A stretch of 56,781 nucleotides of DNA from Triparma columacea (lineage: Eukaryota; Sar; Bolidophyceae; Parmales; Triparmaceae). Positions 12,207 through 22,719 of this stretch are shown here, piece after piece. Within the stretch, counting starts at the first letter, position 1; every line of letters begins with the position of its first letter. A program made the position numbers and the translations under genes. Under the pieces are notes generated by a model. It saw only the letters and a list, made by a program, of their open reading frames with translations. It was not told the DNA's origin and did not search any database. The DNA is taken from assembly GCA_030267965.1 (NCBI GenBank), contig BRYA01000678.1, forward strand, positions 13,390 to 70,170. Direction: 5' to 3'.

Positions 12207-13094
12207 TTACTTCTTGAGGATTTTGTTGAGGATTGAGTTCTGCTCCTTGAGGAGGTTGTTCTGCTCCATCATCAAAGGAGCGAGGTCGCTGTTACTTGCC
12301 GGCGCAGCGGACTTGGACTTGCCGAAGTAGGAAGAGGTAACTTCCATCTCCACATCCCGAGCCATCACCGGACTGCTTGTGACCGGCATGCTGGCACCTC
12401 CAGGTATCCCCTCTCCCCTCTTCATAGACCACACGGCCTTCTTAAACCCATGGGGATCAATCAGCCCCTTAAGCGAAAGCTCGTGACCACTTTCTCCTTC
12501 ACCAGGCCCACCCCTGTTTCCAGAGGCGGTGTCCACGTTCACGAGAGTGAGCGTGTTCTTAACGAGACAACAACAGGGGCCGGAAGAACCAGCGGGTTCC
12601 TCAATGTCGCAGTCAGTAATTTTATCGAAAGGGACTGTTTTGGAAACCTTTCCCTGATCCTGGCAGTCCAAGCGGCATCCAGTCTTATGGCGATCGACAA
12701 CATACTTAATCCCATCCTGAGTTATCGCCAGGTGCTGCGCTCTTATCTTGTCATCAACGTCCTTTTGGAACATGTCGGAGGAGACCAAACAGCAACTGAA
12801 GGGAAGACAAGGCCAACAGTAAGGTATAATGGCCATGATGGCAAGCGTTTGGTTCTTGCTTAATTGATATTCGAAATCGTAAGCCTTGTCTGCAGGGGGG
12901 GGGCAGGGTTAGTATGCAGAAAGCGGCCCAACCAAGACGAGACTGAAAACATGATGGATCCCCATAGTTACGTCTGCAGCAATATGCCAATAAATCCCAA
13001 TGGCTTCACATCCCACTCTTCGCATCTCACCATAATCGAACTCGTATGTAGCAAGAACTCCTTCATCATCAGCGAAGAACTTATCCGTGGACAT
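12207..13094 (-). CDS. Small PH-like-domain protein of unknown function
   Basis: Two exons, 13094-13031 and 12889-12207, join in phase 1 to about 248 aa. The N-terminus is acidic and followed by a Cys-rich hydrophobic patch (IIPYCWPCLPFSCCLVSSD), plausibly membrane-associated or palmitoylated. A conserved-looking core follows (AQHLAITQDGIKYVVDRHKT, VSKTVPFDKITDCDIEEPAG, VNVDTAS, LIDPHGFKKAVWSMKR), with the strand pattern of PH-like domains in uncharacterised protist proteins. The C-terminal ~25 residues are an amphipathic coiled coil (MMEQNNLLKEQNSILNKILK). No catalytic motif. The intron (12890-13030) has an ACTAAC branch-like element and a donor-side ATGCGAAGAGTGG motif. The first exon was found because only the GTGAGATGC donor keeps phase. 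Confidence 0.7.
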
Positions 13095-13162
13095 CCTCAA
13101 TTGAAAAAATAACAATCCAATATCCTCTTGGAAAAATTCAGTGAAAATTTTGATTGAATTTG
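13095..13162. promoter_or_regulatory. Short bidirectional promoter
   Basis: 68 bp of AT-rich sequence (A- and T-runs) between two divergent start codons. Confidence 0.35.
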
Positions 13163-14138
13163 ATGAACGCGAACCCCACCACTCAAATTGTTCCAAAACG
13201 TTCTCTCCGCCATCCTAGTCCATCAACAAGAGCACTTGCCTATATTGCTGCGGCACTGATTTGCTCGAGCGCAACTCCATTTAGCACAACCTCCAGAGTT
13301 TTCGGGCTGACTGGATTAGGCTCCGCCTATTTTGCATCTGCTTCTGCCCCTGTTTCATCTTCTTCGTTTGCTGGATCCACTCTTAACCCTATTTCATCAT
13401 CCCCATACTCCCCATACGCACATCCCGGTCGTCGACAAATGAGCTCTCTTGCCTCGACTGCTTCACCTTGGCGACAGACCATTGCAAAGAGCATAAAGAA
13501 GTCTCGCAAGATACGAGGGGGAAACTACGTGCAGCTAGCCACGGTTGATAAACAGGGCGACGAGCTCATTCCAAGGGTGAGAACAGTCGTATTTAGGGGA
13601 TTCGTTGATACGGACTCAGACTGCTACCTCAAATTTTGCACCGATTCTCGTTCGCACAAGTTCGCACAAGTGAATACTGTGTCTGACAATGCCGAGGTAG
13701 TTTGGTGGTTTAGTCAGTCATCGGAGCAGTTTCGCTTCACCGGGAAATTATCATTTGTGGGTGCGGAGGTGAGATTATGTAGACATGCAATGTCTCTTCA
13801 CTCCTTACATAATTCTAACCCATTTTATCTTCGCCTCGATCCTATCCAAGAGCACGGACGAGCACCTCATGAAGCTGCGTCGTGATCTTTGGAAGTCAAT
13901 GAGAGAGGAGGCGCAGGATCAGTTCTTTTGGGTCGGGCCGCCTGGCGATGAGCGCCCCTCTGATCAGGAAAACGTGGTCGAGAGGCTGGAAGATCCTGAA
14001 GCGATCCCCGAAAATTTTCTCCTCATGCTTGTCAAGCCGACCTCCATAGACTACCTTGCGCTCAAGACGAACTATCGAGAGAAACACATTTTGTCAAGTG
14101 AGTCGAACATCTGGGAAACCTCGCGCTTAAACCCCTAA
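13163..14138 (+). CDS. Alr4036-type FMN-binding (pyridoxamine 5'-phosphate oxidase-like) protein
   Basis: Two exons (13163-13768, 13851-14138) give about 297 aa. After a ~95-residue Ser/Ala-rich N-terminal extension that could target an organelle, the split-barrel flavin fold begins: YVQLATVDKQGDELIPRVRT, VVFRGF, LKFCTDSRSHKFAQV, AEVVWWFSQSSEQFRFTGKL. Exon 2 has LMKLRRDLWKSMREEAQDQF and ends ETSRLNP, the usual C-terminus of this family. Alr4036 proteins are flavoproteins related to PNPOx; true vitamin B6 synthesis by them is not established, so I do not assign pdxH. The first exon ends at a GTGAGA donor; the acceptor is CCAAG, which keeps the STDEHLMK frame. Confidence 0.82.
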
Positions 14139-14188
14139 AGAAAACGTTTGACAATGACGGTTGTTTGACAAAATAGTTAAAAATTCCT

Positions 14189-17164
14189 TCAACCTTTCCC
14201 CGTCCCCGCCTTCTCTGCCTCCTCCTCACTTTCAACACTACTTCCCATGCTGCTTGAACTTTCTGTTCGAGGAACCGAGAGGACATCTTGTAGCTTCGTG
14301 ATGCTGTCTCTGTGTCTCTCACTCTTTTCCCTCACTTCGTGCAGCTCCTTTGCGAGCTTCCTGTTGACATCCCTCATTAAATCTATCTGGGTGTCCTTGG
14401 TTGCAATCGTCTCCGTCATGCTCCTTATGATCCTCTCCAACTCGCCTCTCTGCTGCACCGCTCGCTCAGCTTCACCGTTGATTCCAGCCCGCTGCCTGGC
14501 GTCCGCGTGGATCTCCGCAGCCTCCTTGTACTCCAACATCGTCTCCTGCGCGTATTTTTTCTCAGCCTTGAGAAGGGAATTGTCAACTACAAGCTTTTCG
14601 TAGGTGGCAATAATTTTCTCAATGTCCTTTACACTGCGAGAGTTCTTCGTCAAGCGCCCGAGGTCCTTCGCGATGCTCTGGCTCTTGGCCTTCAGGGAGT
14701 TTCGCTCGGCTATGAGCAGCTGATTGGACTTCGTTGCGGCCGCGAGCTCGCTACTTGCCGCATCAAAGTCTCGCTCAAACTTGGTAGCCTTGTTAGTTAC
14801 CACGAGAAGTTTTTCTGTCGCCTCGCTTGAAATTTTCCTCATCTTGTTATTCTCATCGACGAGAGATTCGTTCGAAATGACAAGGGCATTAGCCTTCTCA
14901 GTGACGATGCCCAGCTGCTTTTCAAGGGCGCTACTCTTGTTGCTCAGAGCCGTCAGCGACTTCACCTTGGCTTGAAGCTTCGTGGCGTCAGCCGCCTTGT
15001 TCTGGAGGTTCTGCACCCTTGCGTTTTGCACCGATTTCTCGTTCTCGATGCTTTTCAGATTTTTCTGCAGCTGTGCTGTGGTGGAAATGTGGGAGGCGAT
15101 CTCCGCCTTCATTGTACTAATTGCAGCGCCCTGAGCGTCTATCTCCCCCTTCTGGGTCCGCACGCTCTCCCTTAGAGAGCTTATCGTCTGGTGGGAGGTG
15201 GCCAACTCGGCTTGCAGAGTAGCAACATTCATCGAAGAGCTGTACGCCTCCCTTTCTGCCTTGGAAGCTGCGGCCTCCAGGTCCCTTACCATGGAAGTTT
15301 TCGCACTGAGCCTTTTCTTGATTAGCATAAGCTCAGTCTCGAGGGACAGAAGCTTGAAAGAGGCACCAGTGTCCATCGTCGAGGAGACATTTTCAAGTCC
15401 ACCTTTCTCAGACCTCGATTGGGCCTTCCTTCCCGTTTCTTCCTCAGTGTTCTCCTCCTCATCCTCCTCCTCATCCTCCTCTTCGTCCCCTACCTCGTCA
15501 TTGTCCCAGGTTGCGTCGAACTCTATCCCCATATCACCGTCGTTGCTGTCTGGGAAGAGGAGAAGGGACACGGACACGTCCGGGTTCAACCCCCCGAGGA
15601 CTTCCTCACTCAAACTGCAGCACGCCAGCGAAGTGAGCAAGACCTCTCGGTCCTCGAAGGAGCTCGCTGCAAGCAAGAGCGGCGACTCGAGAGTAAACTC
15701 CTCGCTTGTCTTAACCTTTGTGAGTGGGGCGAAAAGGCATTCGACGTTCTTGGGGTGGCAGGGATCAGCAGTTGCAGAGAGGGGCTTCAATGCTTCAGGA
15801 GTCAACAGTTCTTCCTTGACAACAGCGTCCAGCACATCAACGGCAGAAGAGGTGATGTCGTTGGCTCCGTCAACGCTGCTCCATCTCGACCTCGCAGAGG
15901 ACGACGATGCCTTGGTCTCGTAAAGCCAAAGCTTGGGTTCAGGAGAGCGCTTCAGGACAACCCTGAAGGTTCTACCACCCATACTTCCCCTCCCCGTAAC
16001 GCAGTGCACAGAGACCCCGCTCTCGCTTAGCAGGTTCTCCGAAGTGCTCTTCACGATGCTATAAGGGAGAGAAATACTGCTAACGAGATGAACGTCTATG
16101 GGCTCAAGGAGCGACCCTCCGGACACGACGCACTTCATTGACCTTCCGACGTCCGTCACGTTGAGCCGGTAGGCGGGGGAAGTAGCAGCGGGGAGGGGAA
16201 TGTATTCCGGAGGAGGTGGAGGGGGGTCGGCGCCCCCCTTCTTCGAGGGCGTTGAGTGCCTTGAGGAAGGAGCTGGGGAACTTGAGGAGGTAGATCGGTA
16301 CCATTGGTACCTGTAATTGGAATCTGGGGCGGATGGGTCGACCTCGTTCTGAGTGAAGGGGGTGAGTGGGGGGGTTTAGCGGGAAACGGGGGAGCGAAGC
16401 GACCATGTCTATGCTCACCTCTCTAACCACCAATGTAGAAGCTGAGAAAACCACGCTGTCAGCATTGATTATGGAGAGGGGGGATGTCGCGGTTGGCTGG
16501 TGGAACATGGCCAGGTTCAATGGATGCCTCTTGGCGCCAGAAAGTCGGAGAGATAGGGAGGGGGAGGAGGGGGGAGAAGAAGGCGGAGAGCTGAAATTCA
16601 CAATCTCGGCTTTTTTATTGGGGGATGGGGAGGGCGGACCCTCGGCCTTCCTCAAAGGCAGGGATGCCTTGTCCATGGAAACCTTGAGATTCCTTCCCCA
16701 CGAGTTGAACGCGTTACTGAAGGATGCCCCCATCTCCTTGGCCCTGCGAAGAGTGGCGAACGAAGCGAGCCGCGTGTGTGTGTGTGTGTGTGTGACGGGT
16801 TTCGTTAGTTTACGTATGAGGTGCTTTCCGATTACGCTCTTTTTGTGTGTGCCTGCTCTCACCTGTTGCCAAGATCTTTATTGGGAGAGATGGTAGGGGT
16901 AGGGCTAACAGGCGGGAGCGCGAAGGTCAGCGTCAACGGGTACTTCGCGTCCCTCAGCATCGCCAGAATCCTGTCGAATGCCTCCTGGGTCAAATCTGTA
17001 TCGTCCAACTTTGTCAGATAATCACCCTCGCGAACACTGGATTCAGAGGTTTCGCTCATTAGAGCGCTGAGCACGGCACCAATACAGTCCTCATCGTCGG
17101 CAGGAAGGAGAATGAGCGACTGCTGAAGTGTTAGATAGTCTGAAAACTGAAATTGCCCAGGCAT
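14189..17164 (-). CDS. PDZ / A9-like / long coiled-coil protein
   Basis: Three exons (17164-16863, 16743-16419, 16348-14189) join in phase to about 928 aa. Residues ~10-85 look like a PDZ domain (SVREGDYLTKLDDTDLTQEAF, then YPLTLTFALPP). Exon 2 is Ser/Pro-rich. At the start of exon 3, NYRYQWYRS and YRLNVTDVGRSMKCVV fit the A9-type repeat of AIR9-like microtubule proteins. Then follow an acidic stretch (DEEEDEEEDEEENTEEE) and about 370 residues of heptad coiled coil (LSLETELMLIKKRLS to HEVREKSERHRDS). The protein is probably a cytoskeletal scaffold. The 5' end is uncertain: the ATG at 17164 is used, but an open frame just upstream (about 17165-17280) could be an earlier exon. Both introns carry TCGCTTCG-type motifs. 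Confidence 0.72.
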
Positions 17165-17362
17165 CCCGGGAGCAGGGGGCGGTGAAGTTGGCAATGTACG
17201 TGATGTGTTTGAGAATCACAGAAGACGAGAGGTCGATTTCGATGGGTATAGCACTGGTGAGGCGACAAATGCTGATCGTATGTCAGCAGGCGTCTGTAAA
17301 ATTGGATTTGATTGATTGAACAAAAAAAGATAAGAAAAAATATCGGATTTGAAGTAACCGCA

Positions 17363-17794
17363 ATGAATGACTCCGGGAGTGATAGTGACGAGCCAAATGT
17401 TCTTCCAGCTGGTGTTTTGAGGAAGAGGAAGGGCTGGGCAGGGGAGGAGATGGAGTTCGCTCGTGGGGCTACTATGGAAGGGGAGGAAAATTCCCTCAAG
17501 GAGACGTTTCAGAATAGAGAGGTGGGGGTGGGGTACCAACACCGTACAGTCATGCGACAGAAGACCGGACTGGAGGCCGACCTTGGGAAAGTGGTGGATA
17601 TGACTGGGGGGGATAGGGGTGGTGGGGGTGGTGGTGGTGGGGAGGGTGGGAAGAGACGAAAGGTTGACCAGGGTGGGAATGGGAGGGGGAGTGGGAAGGC
17701 AGTGAATGCCGGGGACGTGAAGAAGAGGTTACTTGCGTCGGAGGAGATGCGTGAATTCAAGAAGCAGCTCAAGAAGATGATTCCACCCACATAA
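17363..17794 (+). CDS. Small basic protein, unknown, probably nuclear
   Basis: Single exon, 143 aa. The N-terminus is acidic (MNDSGSDSDEPN), followed by LPAGVLRKRKGW, a Gly run, a basic patch (GGKRRKVDQG) that could serve as a nuclear localisation signal, and a helical C-terminus (VKKRLLASEEMREFKKQLKK). I do not recognise the family. Support comes from a coherent open frame with non-repetitive ends, placement between a divergent and a convergent neighbour, and a short leader. The ATG at 17363 was chosen over 17312 because the earlier codons are not an ATG-initiated conserved stretch. Confidence 0.55.
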   Translation: MNDSGSDSDEPNVLPAGVLRKRKGWAGEEMEFARGATMEGEENSLKETFQNREVGVGYQHRTVMRQKTGLEADLGKVVDMTGGDRGGGGGGGGEGGKRRKVDQGGNGRGSGKAVNAGDVKKRLLASEEMREFKKQLKKMIPPT

Positions 17795-17907
17795 AAGATA
17801 GAAATACACGTTGAGATTAGTTTGTAATTAAACGGCGGGCTTTTCTTTGAGTCCCTCCATACCAAGCCCAATTTTCTCCCCCCCTTTGAGTTTGAACACA
17901 CCGGTGT

Positions 17908-19344
17908 TTAGTACCTGAGCCAGTAACTCCTCCTCCTGATGTAGTTGTAATCGGGGAGGGCGTGGATGGGCCCGATGGCGGCAAGGGCGTGGTCCTGGTC
18001 ATTAATGAACTTGGCGGCAGTGGCCTTGATGTCGGCGGTATCGATGGCGTCGATCCTGGTGAAGATTTCGGCCATGGTGAGACGGCGGCCGTAGGTGAGG
18101 AGCTGGCGGCCGATGTCCTCGGCAACGTTGGCGTGCCCGTCGAGCTGCATCAGCATGTTGGCCTTGAGCTGGGTCTTGGCCCTGGCGACCTCCTCATCGG
18201 AGGTCTTGTGCACGAGCCTGACCATGTTGGAGGTGACATACCACATGAGGTCCTCAAGCTTGTTGTCGGGGGCGACAGCGTAAATGCCGAAGAGGCCAGT
18301 GTCCTTGTAGCAATTGTTGAAAGTCATGAAGCTGTGGGCAAGCTCGTGCTCAGCGACCTCCTGGCCCAATTTGGAAGCGATGTTCTTTCCACTTCCTGAT
18401 GTGCGGTCCCAGGCGCCGAGGATGGTCTGCATGACCATGAGAGGGAAGGCGTACTCCGAAGTCCAGCTGGCGCCCTCGAAGGCGAGGGCGATGTGTGCCT
18501 TGTCGTCCGAGTCGAACCTAACCCTCTTGTCACTTCCGGTGAAGACAGCAGGCTCCATGGGAAAATCGACAGCACCGCCCGAAGCAACGCGGGATCCGAA
18601 AACGTCACCGACGACCTTGCAGAGCTCGCCATGGTCGATGGCTCCGGCGCCGGAGATAACCATCTTATCGGCACGGTAGTGGGTGTCAATGTAGTTCTTG
18701 AGGTCGCCACGGGTGAGGGAGCGAATGTTCTGCTCGGGGCCAAGGATGGTGCGCCCGAGGCCGGTGCCCTGGAAGGCGGTTTCGTGGAGGTGGTCGAGGA
18801 TGAGCTCCTCCTGGTTCTTGTTGACCTCCTCCATCTCTCTAAGAATGACGTCCCTCTCCCTGTCAATGGCAGCCTCGTCCAACTTGGAGTCCAACAAAAT
18901 GTCGCCCAAAATCTCGACGGCCTTGGGCACGTCCTTCTTGAAAACCTTGGCGTAGTAGACAGTCTGCTCCCTGCTGGTGTAAGCATTCAAGTGCCCCCCC
19001 ATGTTCTCAATCTCAACCTCCAACTGTTGCTGCGTCCTCTTGCTGGTGCCCTTGAACGCCATGTGCTCGAGGAAGTGAGCCGCACCGTTGTTCTGGGCGG
19101 TCTCGAACCTGCTCCCAGCATCAATGAAGACGCCGACGGTGGCGGTCTCGGACCCGGACGTAGTCTCAGAGGCAACACGAAGTCCCCCATCGAGGGTTGT
19201 GACACTGGTCTCAGGAGCCTGCAACACATAAGAAGGGTACGAGGCGGAGGACGCAGCAGCTACGGAGCCAAAACGGCGGGTACCGATCTGAGGAGCGGGG
19301 GAGGTGGGGAAGGATGTTTGGGGTGAGAAAATAAGATGCTTCAT
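17908..19344 (-). CDS. Mitochondrial processing peptidase beta subunit
   Basis: Intronless, about 478 aa, the usual family length. An M16 metalloprotease that, with the alpha subunit, removes presequences from proteins imported into the mitochondrial matrix. The inverse zinc motif is intact (HFLEHMAFKGT, H90-F-L-E-H94), and the distal Glu ligand lies in the expected LREMEEVNKNQEE region. The C-terminus ends in DYNYIRRRSYWLRY, close to the standard beta-subunit end. Residues 1-35 (KHLIFSPQTSFP, then RRFGSVAAAS) look like a matrix presequence. It could also serve as core protein 1 of respiratory complex III, as in some lineages; intact catalytic residues favour an active peptidase. Gene symbol PMPCB/MPPB by homology. 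Confidence 0.95.
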   Translation of the reverse strand: MKHLIFSPQTSFPTSPAPQIGTRRFGSVAAASSASYPSYVLQAPETSVTTLDGGLRVASETTSGSETATVGVFIDAGSRFETAQNNGAAHFLEHMAFKGTSKRTQQQLEVEIENMGGHLNAYTSREQTVYYAKVFKKDVPKAVEILGDILLDSKLDEAAIDRERDVILREMEEVNKNQEELILDHLHETAFQGTGLGRTILGPEQNIRSLTRGDLKNYIDTHYRADKMVISGAGAIDHGELCKVVGDVFGSRVASGGAVDFPMEPAVFTGSDKRVRFDSDDKAHIALAFEGASWTSEYAFPLMVMQTILGAWDRTSGSGKNIASKLGQEVAEHELAHSFMTFNNCYKDTGLFGIYAVAPDNKLEDLMWYVTSNMVRLVHKTSDEEVARAKTQLKANMLMQLDGHANVAEDIGRQLLTYGRRLTMAEIFTRIDAIDTADIKATAAKFINDQDHALAAIGPIHALPDYNYIRRRSYWLRY

Positions 19345-19804
19345 CACAGCAACGGTGCCTGTTCGGTCCGGATCAGGTCACTGAAGGGCTTTACAGCAGC
19401 AAAGGACAGAAAGAAGGGGGAGAAGGAAGCATATATGATATATATAAACCCAGAACGGGTGGATAGGCGCCATATATGACAAAGAAATCCCTTCTCAGCA
19501 GACAGATCCCCGAGCCCAAAAGTTGTCAAAAACAACCCCCAACAGACATCCAGACGCAAAGCTCTCGGGACCAGCTACGCAAATTGGCAGAAATGACAAC
19601 TCAGGCAGGCCAAAATACTCACTCTCAGTCCATTGGAGATCATCTCTCTTCTCTAAAGTAAAATTTTTTTTTCTTGGGATTTGCGATGGGTGGATTTTCG
19701 AGGAAAGAAACCTATCAATTTTGGAGACAAATCAATAGGATTCTTCGCAATTTCTTTTGTTTTTAATATCGAGAACGCACATAGTTATACCATCTTAGAA
19801 CAGG
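19345..19804. promoter_or_regulatory. Divergent intergenic region with TATA-like element
   Basis: 460 bp between the MPP-beta and IFRD starts. ATATATGATATATATAAACC at about 19431-19450 reads as a TATA-like box on either strand and lies ~95 bp upstream of the MPP-beta ATG. No gene found; frames here are short and unsupported. Confidence 0.35.
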
Positions 19805-21799
19805 ATGGGTAGAAAAGGACGTGGGTGAGTAACACAAATCACCTCCTCGAGCTGTTTCTGGAGGAGTTGGATTTCTGGGTCATTCTCTATCACGGTCACG
19901 CAAATTTAATGCCGACGACTATAAATTTATATGCATCCACCCGAAAGTTGTACCCTATTTCTTCTCACTACCCCACTGACACCACTTCAAATCGTTGCCA
20001 CTCGTGACTCCCATATCCTTGATCCTTGCAGCGACCGCAGGCAGTCGACGAAGAAGAAAAAGGAAGACGACGCGGAGTCCATACTCCCCGATGATTTCAC
20101 TATAGTAGGGTCTGACGATGGGACGGCGTTTGGGTTTGACGACATGTGGGACATGGGAAATGAGAACGGCATTGAGGAGGAGGAGGATATTGACGACGAG
20201 GCAGTGCTCAGTATGTTGGAAACTAGTTTAGGAAAGTTTAAGGACGTCTTGGCTTCGGTGGACGACTTTATTGGTAGTGAGAAGAGTGGGAAGAAGAGGG
20301 AGGTGAGTGACTTGTGTGAAATACATGACTGCAAACATAACCCTTCCCCCCCCCCCACGGCTCACTCCGCTCACCACCGTTTCACTCGCCCCCACTTTGC
20401 ACGCCGCCCCCAGGCTGGCTATAGGCGCCTGTTCAAAACCTTGACCCACCATGGTTTGGGCGATGACGCAGCCGAGTACCTTAACCACTACCTGTCTTCC
20501 TTCACTGCTGTCGCCTTGACGTCCCTCCGAAGCACAGCCTCCGAGCAGTACGCCACCTGCCGCTGTCTGGAGGCTGCGGCTGTGATTCTCGGCGGCGGTA
20601 ACGACGAGTACTTCGAGGCTGTGGAGCCCGCTCTCAAGCGCTGCATCATGGGCACTGGGAACCAACCCCAGGTGCGGTCTGCCGCGATCAGGGCCCTCGC
20701 CCTTACGACATTCATATGCTCTACCGACATGTCGGCCACGCACGAGCTTCTCAATATGTGCGAGATGGTGTGCGCGGAGGAATGGAGGGGCGAACCGGTC
20801 CACCCAACCCTCAGGGCAGCGGCACTCGACTCCTGGGGCCTTCTGGCCACCACTATAGACGACGCGGACGTGTCCTCCGAGGACGGCCGTGGGACGACGA
20901 TCCTCCCCCTCCTCCAGAAGGCCCTCGACTCCCCCTCCCCTGAGCTCCGCGCTTCGGCAGGTGAGAATGTGGCCCTAATCCACTCTGCTCGGCTGAACCT
21001 AGGCGTGACGGACGAGCACGCGACGACGACGGCGAAGCGCTTCCGTAGGGGGAGCTGGGATGGGACCGAGTTCGAGGTCCTCGTCGACGAGGTGAAGCAG
21101 AGGATGGCAGGTGAGAATGGAGGAGAGCAGCGGCGACGACATGGGGACGGTGGTTCTGTATAAGGCATTCTTCGCTCGTACCACACATTCGTCATACATA
21201 CTCGCCACACATTTCCAAACTACTAACGCAACGCTTTCGGCGCGGCTCTCTTCGCTTGCTGCTGCACTCACTTTGCTCGATGCACTCGCAGAGCTCGCAC
21301 AGGAGTCGGGCAAACACATGAGCAAGAAAGACAAGAAGCGTCAGAGGTCTACGTTCAGGGAGTATATGTCGACGCTTGTGGACGACGAGTCGCCTTGCGA
21401 AACTGTGATATTCAGAGGAGGCACGTTGGAGCTCACTACTTGGAAAGAGATCAAGCAACTCGGCGCCGTCCGTGCCTGTTGCCAAGGCGCCTTCATGTTA
21501 CAAATGTCGTATAATACGACTCTCCACGACATCTTCGGGGCAGACATGAAGATCCTCAACAACAACGACGGCATGTCCAGCCATGAGAAGAGAATGTTAA
21601 TGAGCAAGGTGAGCAATATGGGCTTCTTTGGTGCCCGTCAACGCCCTCCTCACCTGATCCATTCGGTCATCGCTTTATCCCCCCCCCTGTACAGAGCTCT
21701 GCGGCGGCCAAGACGAGGGATAGAGAAATGCTGAAGGATCGTAAGAAGAGGAGTAACCAGAAGAACTACTTTCTCGACGCTGATGGCGAAGACATCTGA
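19805..21799 (+). CDS. IFRD (interferon-related developmental regulator) family protein
   Basis: Five exons (19805-19824, 20032-20302, 20414-21110, 21292-21608, 21695-21799) keep phase throughout and give about 469 aa. The first exon is tiny (MGRKGRG) and found by phase. The body is an armadillo-like helical region (LKRCIMGTGNQPQVRSAAIR, LRAAALDSWGLLATTIDDAD), and the C-terminal IFRD_C part includes KHMSKKDKKRQRSTFREYM, LTTWKEIKQL and the terminal basic tail KDRKKRSNQKNY. Family members act as transcriptional co-regulators, and yeast/animal homologues also bind hibernating ribosomes. Which applies here is unknown. The N-terminal segment is acidic. Intron 20303-20413 is 111 nt, stop-free and in frame. 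Confidence 0.85.
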
Positions 21800-21947
21800 A
21801 AAGGAGATAGTTGTAAATTAAGCCACGAGAAAAAATCAGTACTGTTCTTGCTAAAATCACAAGTTTGGTCGTTTAATTTCACACCCAACTCAAGCCCCCC
21901 ACCACTGCCCTCACTACTCTTAATACCGCATCACCACCCACTGTACA

Positions 21948-22664
21948 CTACTGCACAATTTCACACGAGTGTTCCGTCTGACTGAGAATCAGTGCAGTAA
22001 TTAAACCGTAAAGGCCAAGGTTCCCAGCAAAAACTTGGATAAGAACAGTGCCGACGAACAGAGAATCACTGTTGCTGTTCTCTTTCCCGCCAGTGTCCCC
22101 GGTGAAACCCATCTTCTTCCACGTCGCACTCATCGCAGACTGTGCCCCAACGGCCCTCGTCCCGGCGTCGGCGGAGATCCCAATCGCCAGGCCACTAGCC
22201 AGGGAGCAGAACCCCGCGCAAAGTCCAGCGGCAAGGTGGGCGTAACCAGAGAACTGGGAGTACGTGGTCTGGCCAGTGGCCTCGTCCGGGAACTGTATCT
22301 TACCATTTAGGATCACCGAGACGATCAAACCGTAGATTCCAAGCACGCCAGCCATGACAACTGGGATGATATTTTTCATCAAGAGCTCGGGAGAGTTCAC
22401 CCCCATTGCCATGATGCCACACCCCGCCCTCCAGGTACCGTAGGCTCCTCCGATATCTATACCGGGCGCATTCAAGGTCAGGTGAAACGTGTGGGTTAGT
22501 CAATAATCAGAAATCACACAAATGATTTCATTTTTCGAGTTGGAGATGATTTGGTTTTCTGGGATAGTAGGCGCCCACTCACTTGAAAGCGCAACAGCGA
22601 AGGCACATCCACCAAATCCAAGGATAGGGGCCCACTGCGGGCACGTATAAGCATCGTAGTCCAT
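21948..22664 (-). CDS. V-ATPase proteolipid (c-type) subunit, divergent, lacking the proton-binding Glu
   Basis: Two exons (22664-22583, 22456-21948) join in phase to about 196 aa, longer than typical c subunits (~160). Four hydrophobic helices and c-ring signatures are clear: WAPILGFGGCAFAVALS, GGAYGTWRAGCGI, ELLMKNIIPVVMAGVLGIYG, GLCAGFCSLASGLAIGISAD and LIQVFAGNLGLYGLI. In active c subunits the last motif reads IFAEVLGLYG; here the essential Glu is Gly (codons GCT GGG AAC). The helix-2 site, which carries Glu in c'' subunits, is also Gly (VVMAGVLGIYG). A ~25-residue insertion lies in the loop before helix 4. It probably sits in a vacuolar-type rotor ring but cannot carry a proton by the normal route. 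The acceptor TATAG gives the only c-like junction. Confidence 0.85.
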
Positions 22665-22719
22665 CAGCAGTCAAAAACAATTTATTTTGAGAAATTAATT
22701 TACTTCACAAAATCAAAAG
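22665..22719. promoter_or_regulatory. Very short bidirectional promoter
   Basis: 55 bp, strongly AT-rich, between the V-ATPase proteolipid and ABC1 kinase start codons. It must contain both transcription starts or overlap the 5' coding parts. Confidence 0.4.

Noticed and set aside
15198..15923. Ser-rich plus-strand frame
   Set aside because: It is antisense to the coiled-coil protein; Ser runs mirror Glu/Asp codons.
16770..16795. GT dinucleotide microsatellite as a CRISPR-like or regulatory array
   Set aside because: It is a simple (GT)n tract inside an intron; there are no spacers.
18493..19326. 277-residue plus-strand frame opposite the MPP-beta gene
   Set aside because: It is a shadow caused by high GC codon bias; no domain, and the minus-strand peptidase is unambiguous.
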